Shown in pieces: positions 27,952-39,711 of a DNA stretch of 64,000 bases. Positions within the stretch are counted from its first letter, which is position 1. Every line of letters starts with the position of its first letter. The notes under the pieces were generated by a model that made no database searches, had not been told where the DNA came from, and saw nothing but the letters and a program-made list of their open reading frames with translations. Source of the DNA: Flammula alnicola (lineage: Eukaryota; Basidiomycota; Agaricomycetes; Agaricales; Strophariaceae); assembly GCA_015499995.1 (NCBI GenBank), contig JADNRV010000006.1, forward strand, positions 62,001 through 126,000, written 5' to 3'. The position numbers and the translations under genes were made by a program.

Positions 27952-29890
27952 TTAGTCAACAAGTTTTGCGACTCTTAATTCTCGCATCTGCCTCCTCGCA
28001 GCCCGAGAGTGATTGTTCATTCCCCCATTGAAAGCCCAGTCGGCTTTGTGCCATGTTTCAATGTCATTTTGCAGTCGTATCGAATATGTCCGAAGGATAT
28101 TCGAGCCGGCAGGCTGGACATAGAGAGGAAAGGTGAACATAAATTATAATGAGTTGTGCATGTCACTTACATGTTCACCAAGATATTGAGTAGCATCCAC
28201 CACAAATCCATCAATCAAGACGATACACCGTCCAGCCTTCGCTTCTGCGTACTCTTTGACACGGCCGAGGTTCCAGACTTCTCCGTCCCATGAGTTATCC
28301 TCCGGTTCGACGATGCCCAATGCCTCTTTCTTCTGCATATGACGTACCGCCTCGACAAGATCTTCCTCTCTAGCTCGTCTCAACGAACTGGCGAGACCAA
28401 GCTTCTGCAAACCCAGGATTATCCATTTACTTGGATCCCAATCAATTAATGATGGCCCAGAGCGGAAGTCATGCGGGAAAGAATGCTGAAGAAATGATTA
28501 ACATCTCTCCACTTTTTTTACGAAGGTGACTAACATGCTAATACAATTTGTCAAAAACTGACATTTGGGTATAAAATAAAGAACTCACAAAGTTGTGATT
28601 TCCCTCGCCGCCTGTTAAGAGCGCCAGGACCTGGACAGAAAGACCTCAGTACTGCGTATGGCACAACGCGTCATCACTTACGAGGTTTCCTCTGGATGTA
28701 TCTTCATCCGAATATGGTTGCAAACCATCCCAATGAGCCAGACTAATAAGCGCGCCTTTAAGTTAGTTTCCTTGGGGATAAACCGAGCAAGAACACGAAC
28801 GAATTGACGAGGAAAGTACAGTGCCAGACTGATAGAAGCACCAATGTTAGTCTAGATTCACTGAGAATTGCTTTTACGTACTGCAAAGCCTCGCTAACAG
28901 ACCGCCCCATACAAACCCGCCTAGCGCATCGTGCCATAGGGAACCCAAAAGGGTTGGACACACGAAACCAAAAAAGAGAGCCGAAGGTACTGAAAATAAT
29001 TTAAGTGCATCGGTAGACGCGCTTGCTCAATAGACTCACCATAGTATTTGTGTTGGATGCGGACCACTGCAAAAAGAGACTCGTTAGGTTCGAGGGTCAC
29101 GGTCGAGAAAAAGGCGCACCTGGATCGCTTTCAAGATCGTCTCGTTCTATCAAGTCCATCCGCTCATACGTCGGCTTATAAAATATCCATCCCATATGGG
29201 AGTAGAAGAGGCCTCGTGTCGCAGCATATCTTGACCCCTTGTCAGTGTGTGTCTCCAGTCTAAGCCGCAAGTCAAACTATAACACACGGATCGTGTACCG
29301 GGTCATCGGTAAATCTCTGTTGAAGTTGGTAAATATAAGACGCAGGCGCATATATGAGCATATGCAAGACGTACATGGTGTAATCTATGTCGGAGACACC
29401 TAAATGAATGGAGAAAGATTGATGTGAACTGCACACACAGAGCGTAAACCTCACTTACCACCACTTCAAGATATTGACGCGTCAGAAGGCTTCAACGACG
29501 CGTATATGCACAACCTTATACGCACCTTAATTGATCCTTGAAAAGCCGAAGAACCCAGAATAGCCAGAACAACGCGAACGCCAATGGCGGCACGGAACGC
29601 TTTGTGAGAATAGAGCCTATGGTAGCCGATTGTTATGCTGCCAACGTTTGCTTTTTTTAAGTGCGAGGGAAAGACAAGAGTTGACATTTCACGTACCCAA
29701 AGTCTGCCAGCTGCCATGTCATAAACCACAGAACAAGCGTCGCCTTCTTGATAGACCAAGGCGGCATGTAATACACTCCGATTAGGGCGGCGAGGTGCAC
29801 CAACACGAAGAAAATGGCATTGCCCCACCATATCCGAGGCTGGGGCTGTTTACCAGGAGGTTTTGAGGCTGTCGACAGTGCAGCGTCCAT
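27952..29890 (-). CDS. OLE1: acyl-CoA delta-9 desaturase fused to cytochrome b5 (Ole1-type)
   Basis: Introduces the first double bond into palmitoyl- and stearoyl-CoA at the ER. The start is at 29890 (MDAALSTASKPP). Membrane segments surround histidine box 1 (GYHRLYSHKAF) and box 2 (LRHRLHHRFTDDP). Box 3 reads GEGNHNF/HSFPHDF, one residue shorter than the usual HNxHH layout. The C-terminal heme domain has WNLGRVKEYAEA, FVVDATQYLGEH/PAG (HPGG replaced by HPAG), and the second heme His probably in GGMNNHSRAA. It stops at 27952. Box 2 is assembled from a 5 nt exon (29463-29459) and a 25 nt exon (29399-29375). At least eight short introns are present. The altered third box leaves activity open. 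Confidence 0.88.
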
Positions 29891-30650
29891 AATCACGGCC
29901 AAGGTGGAGGATGGAAACCACAGACTAAATGCGTCTTATACGCTGTGTTCGGACAACGGCGGTTATACAGTGCAAAAGATCAAGACCAGGAAGCAGTTCA
30001 GATGTTGGGGTGTCATATAACAATGACGGTCTTCTGGCATGCCGGCAGCTAATTTTATTTAGATTTCTCCGGTACCGATACGTTCGATCGATATCACCTT
30101 CTCCCTTTCGTGCCACTTATCGACTAAGCATGGCCAGAGCATGGCATATTCAGTATGTATGCTCCCCAACTTATGTATGACCAGACAGCCCTAAGAGTAG
30201 CGAATTCAGCCTTACATTCAGGGATCCTCGTATGCATGAAAATTGCCGGGCCAGTTGACATAAGTAACAGCAAATGAGTAAAGCAAGTAGCGTAGCATCC
30301 AGAGTCGAAAGATGCCGATACAAGATTCTAGAGCGCTGACCGCTGACTGGGCTGACGTCGTCCGGTGGTAAGGAGCTCTCGGCGATTGTCCAATCGCTCT
30401 GGCATACATACAAGATGACGATTCGATGCGGCGCAGCGGAGCCCATGGTGATCCATGATAAGGAGGTACTAGGAGGTACTTAATTATGGCAAGGCCGGAC
30501 CCCGGAAAACAATTCCAATATGACTAATACGTGTATATAGATATGATAAAGATCCAAGTGCAATTCCAATGGTATCACGTCTGTAACCGTAGTCTCCAAA
30601 TGCTGCTAGGTAAGAAAGAGTCGATGTGTTCACAGAACTTCACCGAAATT
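29891..30650. other. intergenic, no gene recognised
   Basis: Desaturase promoter side plus the 3' flank of the DUF6535 gene. A 91-codon open frame on the minus strand (30171-30446) shows a hydrophobic middle but no splice context or family, so it is not called. Confidence 0.45.
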
Positions 30651-32948
30651 TTATGCAGGAATTACATTGAAGCTAGGTTTTTGTGATTGTGATATGACGG
30701 AGGACCATTCTGCTCTCCAGTGCTGTACATCCTCTTCCACCTGCCAAGCGTAGAACTTGTTTTCCTGAGGAAACCCAAACCGCTGAAGCAGCGCGTTTGT
30801 AGCTTCGACCAAAGTCCTATGAGTGTTGAAGAAGTTAGGCACTAACTCCAGGATTTGTGCATGATCGCTGTCGAGACTATCGTCATCAAAAAATCTCTGA
30901 ACCCCGCACAGGTATTGTATACAGCAAGCCAGTCGTTCCTCCCTTCGATTGTCAGGTGAGTCGGTAAGCCACTGTTCGAGCAAAGTATGCATATTGGTAT
31001 ATTGCGCCATTACGCTAGGATTTCCTTGGTAATTGGGAACGAGCATAATCATTTCAAAGATATCTGCTGCGAGGGCTCCAATAAATGCCACGGGATCATC
31101 GCTTAGATCGCCTTGGAGAATAGATTTCTTCATACATAGCAGAAGTTGCACTTTGAGGTCTGCGAAGAGCAACGTGACAGCGAAATGGATAAATCTTTCA
31201 AGTAAAGCATAGAAATTAATATCACCTACCAGGTGGATACATATTTGTTTCATAGGGGATCGTACGACGTAGAAAGCCCACATCGCACCTCATAGAAACC
31301 GAATTCTTGATCCGCACATAGGTTTCGATAAGATTGAAAGCCATATCAGAACTCCAGGCAGCCAAAAGGTCGTCGTCAGAGTCGGGATGAATCAACAATG
31401 TTTTCAGGGCATATGAACAGAGAAGATCCCTGTGGATGGGTGCAGCGTCAACCAAAAGAGATCACGCCACCCCTTTGGATCTTTGGGATACAGCTTTGTA
31501 AAAGTTTTAAGCGTCTCCAGAGGTGATAAGTCTCGTAGACAATGGTACACAGCTTCAATCGCCTTGATATTCTGCTGAAATGTCCTGCCGATCCACATGA
31601 GCGCCAGAAAGCTATCGTTGTCATGCCATTCTGACTCATCGATGGTGGGTATGCGCAGGACTCTCGTATGTCGTCCCATGCCTTGTCATAAGAGACCCAA
31701 TCTTCCGCATTGAAGAGTCTGGAGAGCGTTTGGGCTTTCCAGTACGGGCTCTTCCAGAAATTATTCGCAGATGGGCCATCCGACTGGAAGCATCTATTCT
31801 TGAACCTATCCACTACCAATCGCCCAAGGAACGCTATCATTTGATGGAATAACCAGGATTGGGGTGATTTGAAGGGGCATTGTGGGACATGGAGCCATCG
31901 CTGGCTCGTGAAGATGCACTGCATGGTGGGCAGTACCGTCGTAAGAATAAGGAAAATGAAGAGACTCCTGTTATGCAGGTCATAGAAATGGCGACAGCGG
32001 AATTGGTACTCCACAGAAGTTCAAGAAGACCTATAAAGAACAAGACAACTCCGAAGAGAAAGAGAGGCGGTAGTCCAGCAAAATGCTGGGTAAATACCAT
32101 CCTAGGAGACCTTCATGTCGAATATGACGGAGAATGATGCTTTGTTTGAGGGAGGTGTTGGCGTCGCGCTGGTAGGAACGCAACCATTGAAGGAACAAAA
32201 TCCCGACGACGACTGTAGCCAAGCTCACTCCAAGACTCGTGAACCACAAAATATTAACCCTGACTGCCGTTCTCGATGGCCGGAAGGCAGCATTTGGGCA
32301 ACCCAGGGAAGACGTGTCAATGTTCTGAGTAGTTGTGTTGCTGAGCTGGCTGGAGATTTGAGCGAGGAGACAAGCAGATGTAACCGTTGGATCTTGCTGA
32401 AGGGACTTCAATGATTCAACTGCAAACGTGGTTACGACTGCGGAGAACAGACCAGCCTGAATATAACTGTGTTAATACGTCGCCGCGCGTCTAGCAGGCG
32501 GCAGTTAAAACTTACGAAAATCAAGAGATACTGGATCTCCTCTGTCCACACTTGACACATGTCTTTATCGTACCTCTGAACGAAGTCGTTGCACACCTCC
32601 CAGGGGTTTCGATCAGGCTTGGGAATGGGATAGTGAAATGACTCGTCTTCGGATGTCCATGGTTTAGGCTGCGTGTCGTTCGTCCAGGTTATTATTCCCT
32701 CTGATAGTTCAACCACACTAACCTGGCTGCGGGAATTTTGACTTGAATCATCTTTCAGTGGATCTGCATTCAGATTGCCTGTCTGAGGTGTCGCATGTGG
32801 ACCTTCATCTTGTCTTGCATTTGGATCTGTATCTGAAGAAACCTGGACCTGGTATATGTTGAAGAACGGTACGACGACATGGGAGACCTAGTATAGTACG
32901 TACGTCTTTGTTTTGGAGATGCGATGCATCTATATCGTCTTGAATCAT
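30651..32948 (-). CDS. DUF6535 membrane protein, frame broken in three places
   Basis: The start at 32948 (MIQDDIDASHLQNKD) leads through an acidic N-terminus to the DUF6535 signature: NPWEVCNDFVQRYDKDMCQVWTEEIQYLLIF, a first membrane segment, then VNILWFTSLGVSLATVVVGILFLQWLRSYQRD and further membrane helices (FIGLLELLWSTNSAVAISM). A long soluble C-terminal part follows and ends at 30651. The family is an expanded, functionally uncharacterised membrane family centred on Agaricomycetes. Three one-base losses shift the frame: near 31959 (TT), 31661 (G) and 31452 (GG). In each case the conserved protein continues in the next frame. A decaying family member is possible here, but the same type of break occurs in essential genes of the window. 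Confidence 0.75.
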
Positions 32949-33341
32949 CTACGGTGGCGTCGTCAGTTAAACCTAAGCTAAACAATTGCAGTTTGCACAG
33001 AGCAATAGTTGGCAACTAGTATAGTGGGATCAAAGTGGGGTTGTTGATTTCAGCGCTCAGCTTCACGGCCTTTCGCGGCCCGGTCTCGGGAACTTCGACA
33101 TTGACGAGACACTCTCAATTTCTGCCATTTCCCCCTGTTATATGTATTGGTTGTATTGGTGATATAATCAATTGTTGAGAGATGACGTTCGGTGAATGGT
33201 CCATTTGGAGGCCATTGACGGCGTTTAAGTACCAGTGATCGGCATTGCGCAACTACTGGATCATCTCTGAGCTCAAACCCCCTCAAATCTCTGCAAAAAT
33301 CAAGGAATGAATGTAAACGTGCCCCAGATGCAAATGTAGCA
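32949..33341. other. intergenic, no gene recognised
   Basis: Region between the DUF6535 start and the CutC stop. No conserved protein or repeat was seen. Confidence 0.4.
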
Positions 33342-34496
33342 CTACTTCGCCACAGCGATGAATTCTTTCCACGTAACATCGACGATTTCTCTGGCTTTCC
33401 GTACTTCATCTTCTTGCGTGCGCCACACTCCCCATTCGGTGGCATTTTCGGTGCTCATTCCCATGCCATCCTTCTTGAATGACATACCACTTGGTATCCA
33501 TACACCACCACTAAGATGGATTTCTGTAAGGCCCAGGGGTAATAGTGCCTTAAGGAGAGAAGGGAGTGTTTTTCCGTTAACGCCTGATCCCGGCATGATG
33601 GTCATGCCCCACACGTCATCTTCCACAAGCTCTTTTCTTGTCTTGAAGAGTTTTTGTAAAATCGGAAGACCCTCAGGAGCTTTGCTACTATGCCCACTTC
33701 GTGAAATTTTTATATTAATACAAGCTCTCGAGCGACATAAAGCGACATACCTTGTCAGAATCCGAGATATCCCGCCGATATCGGCGATATCAGCCATAGC
33801 TGTGCAAAAAAGTTAGACCACGTTCTTCCAGAAAAATGTGAGATCCACAACACACCTTCAATGGGATCTTTTGTCATGTCAAATGCTCTATGAAAGCAGA
33901 CTGAGATGAGAAATAAGGTTGTAGTCGTTCGTGCAGTAGGGAAGGCGCGTACTTTCCAACGGCAAGATCTCGTCCACGATACTGCAAAGCATTATCAGCA
34001 AAATTAGAAGGATGTCTATAACATAAAACTGACAATTTCATGCATTCGACGTCGACGCGTCCATCACTGGTTAAAGCGCCCGCAACGAAACCCCGCACAT
34101 TTCCGAGCTCTTTAATTATTCGGATGTCCTCCAACATCACCGCGAGCTCATCTTTTGAGTAAAGAAAGTCACCGACGCGTGGTCGAATCATTACCTGTGA
34201 GATATTTTGAGTTACAACCACACAGAAAGCCGTGAATTCAAGTCTCACCGACCATTAAGGGTATGTCTACCGCGTTTTGTATAGACTTTAAAAGGCCCAA
34301 ACTGGGTGTGGTTCCACCGCCGGCTCCCAGATTCGCGCATACTTCTAGTCTGTCAGCGCCAGCTTCAACAGCACTTTTAAAAACGCGCTGTGAGTATGCA
34401 GGATAGAAAAAGGTCCAAGCAGGTCACCGACGCGATGGCAGATTGCAGGGAGTCGACGCAGACTTCAATAATCAAAGATTCTGGTATGATAGCCAT
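33342..34496 (-). CDS. CutC-family copper homeostasis protein
   Basis: TIM-barrel protein. The start at 34496 (MAIIPESLIIEVCVDSLQSA) matches the typical first strand. Later exons give the family core SAVEAGADRLEVCANLGAGG, TPSLGLLKSIQ, IPLMVMIRPRVGDFLYS, GFVAGALTSDGRVDVE and, near the end, the conserved WGMTIMPGSGVNGKTL and GLTEIHLSGG. Four introns of about 50-70 nt separate these blocks. The stop is at 33342. CutC proteins were linked to copper tolerance in bacteria, but the biochemical role is unclear. It is divergent from the CCCH/GW gene with about 246 bp between start codons. Confidence 0.88.
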
Positions 34497-34742
34497 ATAG
34501 AAATGCAGTGGCTTCAAGAAGAGATTATCGAAAGGCGATCAGCCATGTGGACCTGGCAGACAAGATGCTAAAAGTAAAATTCTTGAAACGTTACGTCAAC
34601 AACCAGACAATCGGTGGTCATGTGATGAAAACATGAACCTCCATTTACCTGGTCAGTGAAAGGACTTCATCCTGACTAAGTAGTACTCTTCCATGAATTT
34701 CACTTCTCGCCGGTAACCAATTGGTGGCTATTCCAGCAAAAT

Positions 34743-37208
34743 ATGCGCAATATTCGTTGTAAAGTACGGTGTTAATTCTGTCTCAACTTGGTCTTTCAAA
34801 TAACTGATGATGGTTGTGTTCTCCTGCCATCTTGCAGTTTTTCGACGATCAAGGAAAAAATGGGAGGTGTTTCAAAGGAGATCAATGCCCTTTCGTTCAT
34901 CCTGACAATCCGGATTGGGCATCAGCACGTCCGAGTCGGTCAGACCTTGCTCCCGTATGCTATTCATACCTTTTCTACAAAAGACAAGAGATTTCATCGA
35001 TATGCGACGCGTTTTATAGGGTGGCCGTCGATCGTCTGCGTCTTATCCAAAGGAGAGGGATAGGAAAGCTTCTTCCTCTTCTTGGGGTGCCCCGCCTACA
35101 TCTGCAAAATCTACTTCCGATTGGGACGAATCTTCATGGGCACCTAAGGGCCCTACTTTAACGTCCAGCAACACGACTACATTGGCACAGACAAGCAGAA
35201 ATTGGGGTGCTCCTGCTGCCGACGCGTCCACAGAGAAATCTCAGGCGGATGCTAGTTTTGGCTGGAACGCCGTCAATTCCGATCCTAAAGCTACAAATGG
35301 CTGGGGCGCATCTTCATCTTCGCAAGGGTGGTCGAACTCTACCACTGGTGGATGGGGCTCAGGTGATGCAGGATGGGGCTCAAGTGATGCAGGATGGGGC
35401 TCAAGTAATTCAGGATGGGGCTCAGGCAATGCTACTTCTTCCGCGTGGGGAGGTACGGATGGGGCATGGGCCGGGGGGAATGACGATAAGGAGAAGAAAG
35501 AGGGAAAAGGGAAAGAAAAGGCAGACATCGTAATGCGGGACCCTTTTCCTACCGTACCTCCACCTCCGGCCCCTGTTGACAGACCTGCCGACAAGTCCAC
35601 AAAGAAACCTGACCTTTCACGGCTGAATCCTGAGGCACGACTGGCACGCGATCGAACAACCTCTTACTCTCCGGTACCGTCCTCATCCAGCATTTCAAAA
35701 CCACCGATTCCGTTGCCCTTACCAAAAAGGCAACAAAGACCCATTATGGCATCTCTATCTACAAAAGGTCTCAGCGAAGCGGCGGTCAAACTGCTCGGTG
35801 AAGAGAAGAAATTAAAGTTGTCCGAAAGCGATGCAATGACTGCAACATCTGCGACCTCTACAAAGGTATATTCGGGGCCAAAGGGTCGGGCAGCCTTATT
35901 CTCTGAAATCGTATTGTAAGTTAACCTCGAGCTGTGTAATTGTATGTGTACCGTTGGCTGACTTTATTTCTCCTTGAACGCTCAGATATATGCAAGAAGT
36001 TGTTGTTTCCGAGGTAGTTTTACTACGCGCCCAAGCCGACGAAACTCGGTGGAAAAGGACACAAGAATCCAGCCTGTATTCAAGAGCTACGCCCCGGACT
36101 CGCACTATCCTAGACGCTCATCGAGCGCAATATGGGAACAAAGTTATTCAGGCGAGGACAAGTCGAAATCGGGCTCTCAAGCATCTATTGAAACTTCCGG
36201 ATCTCGCGGCCAAAGCCAAGATTTTGGGACCTGCGGCAACGAAAGATGTCATTCAAGCATATACCGATGAACTAAAAGAGTGGTTTCAAGATCTTGAACT
36301 TCACAAGCGCATCCTTATGGTTAAGCAGGAGGCGGAGGAAGCGAAATCCAAAGCTTCATTCGCTCAGGCTCTAGCAGATACGCAGTCGTCGTCACCAGAA
36401 CGAACGCTCGGCTCACTTCTTCAACGGGATAATTGGACATGGAAGGAACTCAAAGAAGTTACTGCTGTGCTTGAAGACGCCATCTCGAGTACCGCAGAAC
36501 TGGTGTACGAGGAAGCTTATACGAGATTCGACGATTTGGAAGATCAGGTTAGCAATTTGCACCAACAGCTTCCACAAGCTGAAGATCGGCCTTCGAGAGA
36601 CCATACTGGCGATATAGAGAACTTGACAAGTAACATCGACGTCGTTGGTGACAACGTTGGAGCGCAAGCTGTTCGTGCTGCCGAGCTCTACACTAGAATG
36701 AATGAACTCCAGAAGGAGATCGATGCCCTCAGGGCGGAAAGAATGAGGATGGATGCGCTCTGCATCGAGGTATTCAAATTTTCTCGCCCAGTCTGTTGCA
36801 CATACAGTTACTCACCGTCAACCAATTCTTATCTAGGCAGAAGCCAAATTTGCAGAATTCGACCGGCGCAAAGAGGCAGACGATGCAGAGATCCGAGAGT
36901 TAACCGCGCAAATCCAGAATCTCCATCTCCACAGACGACTTTCCTCCTCCAAGTCATCATCAGCCTCGACGCCTAGGCCTGTGAAGATCGAAGATATCTT
37001 GGAACACATCCGCCCCTTTGTTGTACAACATGTGAAGGACGATTTAACCCCGCTCTTCGAAGCCCTGGTTCTGCGCTGCAAAGAGAACCAAGAAAGCGTC
37101 GCGGGCGAACTCGACGAGATGATGAAGCCAGTTCTGGATCTGACTGCCAAGATCCGTCAACACGTCCTGTCCTCAGACGATATCCATGCTACTACTCAAA
37201 GCCAATAA
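34743..37208 (+). CDS. CCCH zinc-finger protein with GW repeats and C-terminal coiled coils
   Basis: A 21 nt first exon (34743-34763, MRNIRCK) is joined across an intron ending at 34837 to FFDDQGKNGRCFKGDQCPFVHP, which completes a C..C..C..H zinc finger whose first Cys comes from exon 1. Next is a low-complexity region with many Trp-Gly pairs, including four 21 bp repeats (35351-35434) that encode GWGSSDA-like units. Then come a Pro/Ser/Lys segment and a long helical, probably coiled-coil, half (RAALFSEIVL/YMQEVVVSEV... and AELYTRMNELQKEIDALRAERMRM). The last exon ends at 37208. The finger at the extreme N-terminus suggests RNA binding. GW repeats resemble Argonaute-hook regions, but that link is only inference. 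I do not recognise a named orthologue. Confidence 0.75.
35351..35434 (+). repeat. four tandem 21 bp repeats encoding GW units
   Basis: Period of 21 bp with the core GATGGGGCTCAAGTGATGCA; units begin at 35351, 35372, 35393 and 35414 and keep frame, giving repeats of Gly-Trp-Gly-Ser. Confidence 0.85.
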
Positions 37209-37581
37209 TAGGCTTTCTTTTTATTCTTGCCACTTTAATCGCATATTTCTTCCTGCCCGCGTGGCCTTTGCGGCCCTTCTCTTGTTGAATTACTGTTTAG
37301 TATATATACTTTCCTTCTTCCACACACATTGAACATCTACTACCGCATGGACATCTTACACAGTCCTGTACTATATCACTTAACTTATGCTGTAACATAC
37401 ATATATACTTTATTGTTAATGAGACCACACCCTTGGCATGCAATCATACTTCAACGGTGGAGCAGCATACAGTACAGCGGTTCGAAAGTGGTATTATGAA
37501 TCTGATCACCTATGTATATTTTATACAAGTCCATAGCTTTGGTATGAAAACAATAAGTCCGACTTGGAGTGATGTAGAAGA
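37209..37581. other. convergent intergenic region
   Basis: AT-rich 3' flanks of the CCCH gene and of PFA4; no coding signal was recognised. Confidence 0.5.
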
Positions 37582-39559
37582 TTATGATGCGGTGTCACTA
37601 AACCTGACCTTCTCCGCAATATGTGCAAGAGGGGTGTTGTCCTCGTCCTCATCAGAAGCGCTATCGTCTTCGACTTGGGGAATATATCGGACGTATCGAC
37701 CCGGCTCCTCGCCCAGCTCTTCGAGGTATTTTCGAAGCATTTCCTCTCGTCCTTCTTGACGAATCTCGTAGCCTTCCGACCCTCTCCGAACACGATGTTG
37801 GCCTGCGTGAGGCGCCATTTTTTCATCAGCAGAACTTTCGCTATCCTCGGAGTATTGGTCCGGTTCATATGGTTGTTGTTCTCCTTCTTGATAATCTGGA
37901 TGATATGGTGGCAGGGCAGAGGCCCCTGGGATGTTGTTTTGGGGTATTCGCCGCCTCCTAGTGCGAAGTTGAGAATTGGATGGGCGCAGGGCGGGGTTCA
38001 GAGATTCATTTTCAAACGTCCAAGGTGATAAATTGTGGGTAATATCGGTGCCCTCCACCGACGATGATTCAGATGTTGACTCGGGATTAGGCAATATTTC
38101 TCCTGCAGCAAGACAATGAATCAGTCGGAACGTGTTTATGGTTAAGCTAAATGAAAAGGAGCTGGACGAAGCGAAACTTATAAGTGCTTACATTTAGTCG
38201 GAGACGAATTTTCCACTCACGAAAGACCATCATGCAAGGTGCGCAGCATCCATATGCGTCGCGTCTGTGGTCTTGAGATGAGATAATTGCAGTAACTCAC
38301 CCTCCGCGCTCGAAAGCTCGTATCTCAAGCCTGTTCCAGGAGTCCGTGTAGGACAACACCAAAGAAGAGGCCTCTGTCCAAGGATGGATTCTATGTTGCG
38401 TCTCCGGCCAAGATCCTGCAGCACAATAACATTAAACGGAGCACAAAAGGAACATTTATGAGAACATACGTATGCGAATTTCACCTGGGTAAGAACACTA
38501 TAAGGATTCCATTGCAACTTCATACAAAACAGATATACGCACCTCCCGTGCTCGTCCTTTCTTGACCATTACAGACCTTTTGTCTTTCTCCCATCCCTCG
38601 ATAGTCGTGCTATTTCCGGCTAGACTGTAAAAGTGGTATAGACTGGAAAGACAGGTTAGACGAGGCCGAATAGAACAGTTTAAAGCTCGCCTGAACCTCC
38701 GACAGCGAGTAGAACTGGAATACAAGCGACGTAATTCATTATTATCATGACAAGCTCCAATGTATCGGGTTCATCCTAATTAGAACACCCATGAAATCCA
38801 CCCCAGAAGTTATCATGGCAATTTAGACCCACCCAATATCTAGCGCCCATTGAATAAAAGACTCTTTTGGTGACCATTGTAATATGGTAGGAACATGCGA
38901 CGTCCACCCAGAAGAGGAAGCGGATAAAATGCCCGTAATTGAAATGGCCAACGCAGTTGTTAATCCAAGGACAATGGTGATCTATTGAAGCATAAGTTAG
39001 GACCTCGAATACAAAATTAAGATTTTTGACGCACCCATTCTCAGTACACATCTGTATAGTTTGATTACACGTGAAGATGGAGATAATTATTCCTTGAAGA
39101 CGACGCACCTATTGCACTGCCTGCAGTGATGTGCCCTAGGAGGCTTATAGTTGTTACACATACGACAGAAGCGTGGTGCTCCTGTTAATTTCTTGACTTC
39201 ATATCCGTCCGTGTGGGTATCGGGTTTCTACAAGGTTGCAAATTAACATGGTGGGGAAACCGTGAGTAAGTGAGGACTCACGTATCCATTTGGCACACGC
39301 CCGGGGTCGGTAAATACGCAGAGAAAGTAGTTCCATAGCAGAAGGCCGACAAAGATGCTGGAATATAAAATAATTCAGGCAAAGCAATAACTCACAGGGA
39401 AAGTAACGCGTACTTGAACGGCACAAGAAGGGTAAGCAGCTCAACGGAGATCACGCTTCCGTACCACGGCCATATAATAAATATTTGAGAAGAATAGGCG
39501 ATAAAGCAAATGAGGCAAAGAACGAAATTGACGACAAGACGACCAAAGAACGGATGCAT
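37582..39559 (-). CDS. PFA4: DHHC palmitoyltransferase Pfa4
   Basis: Attaches palmitate to cysteines of ER proteins such as chitin synthase. The start at 39559 ([22 protein letters not shown]) opens with a membrane segment, followed by [11 protein letters not shown] and a second pair including [21 protein letters not shown]. The cysteine-rich domain reads [26 protein letters not shown] and then [31 protein letters not shown]. The piece encoding CVLRM and the first base of Asp is a 17 nt exon (39051-39035). Two further membrane segments, a basic region ([20 protein letters not shown]) and an acidic disordered tail ending at 37582 complete the protein. About nine short introns are present. Length and tail fit fungal Pfa4. 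It is divergent from the next gene with 152 bp between starts. Confidence 0.9.
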
Positions 39560-39711
39560 GAGCCTGAGGCTGTTGAAGGAAAGCTTAGCTACGAAGCACT
39601 ACTGCCGCGAAATGCTCGGGTCCGGGAAGGCAACGACCTCCGAAATACGCACAACCAAATACAACCTCAATTTCTCGTTTGCCGTTCTCGTCTTGCGTTT
39701 GTGTCCGAACA
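39560..39711. promoter_or_regulatory. short divergent promoter region (PFA4 / coiled-coil gene)
   Basis: 152 bp between the start codons of two head-to-head genes. The assignment on the plus side depends on the start at 39712, which is probable but not certain. Confidence 0.35.

Noticed and set aside
30171..30446. 91-codon open frame as a small gene
   Set aside because: No family, no clear promoter or splice context, and weak codon bias; kept as intergenic.
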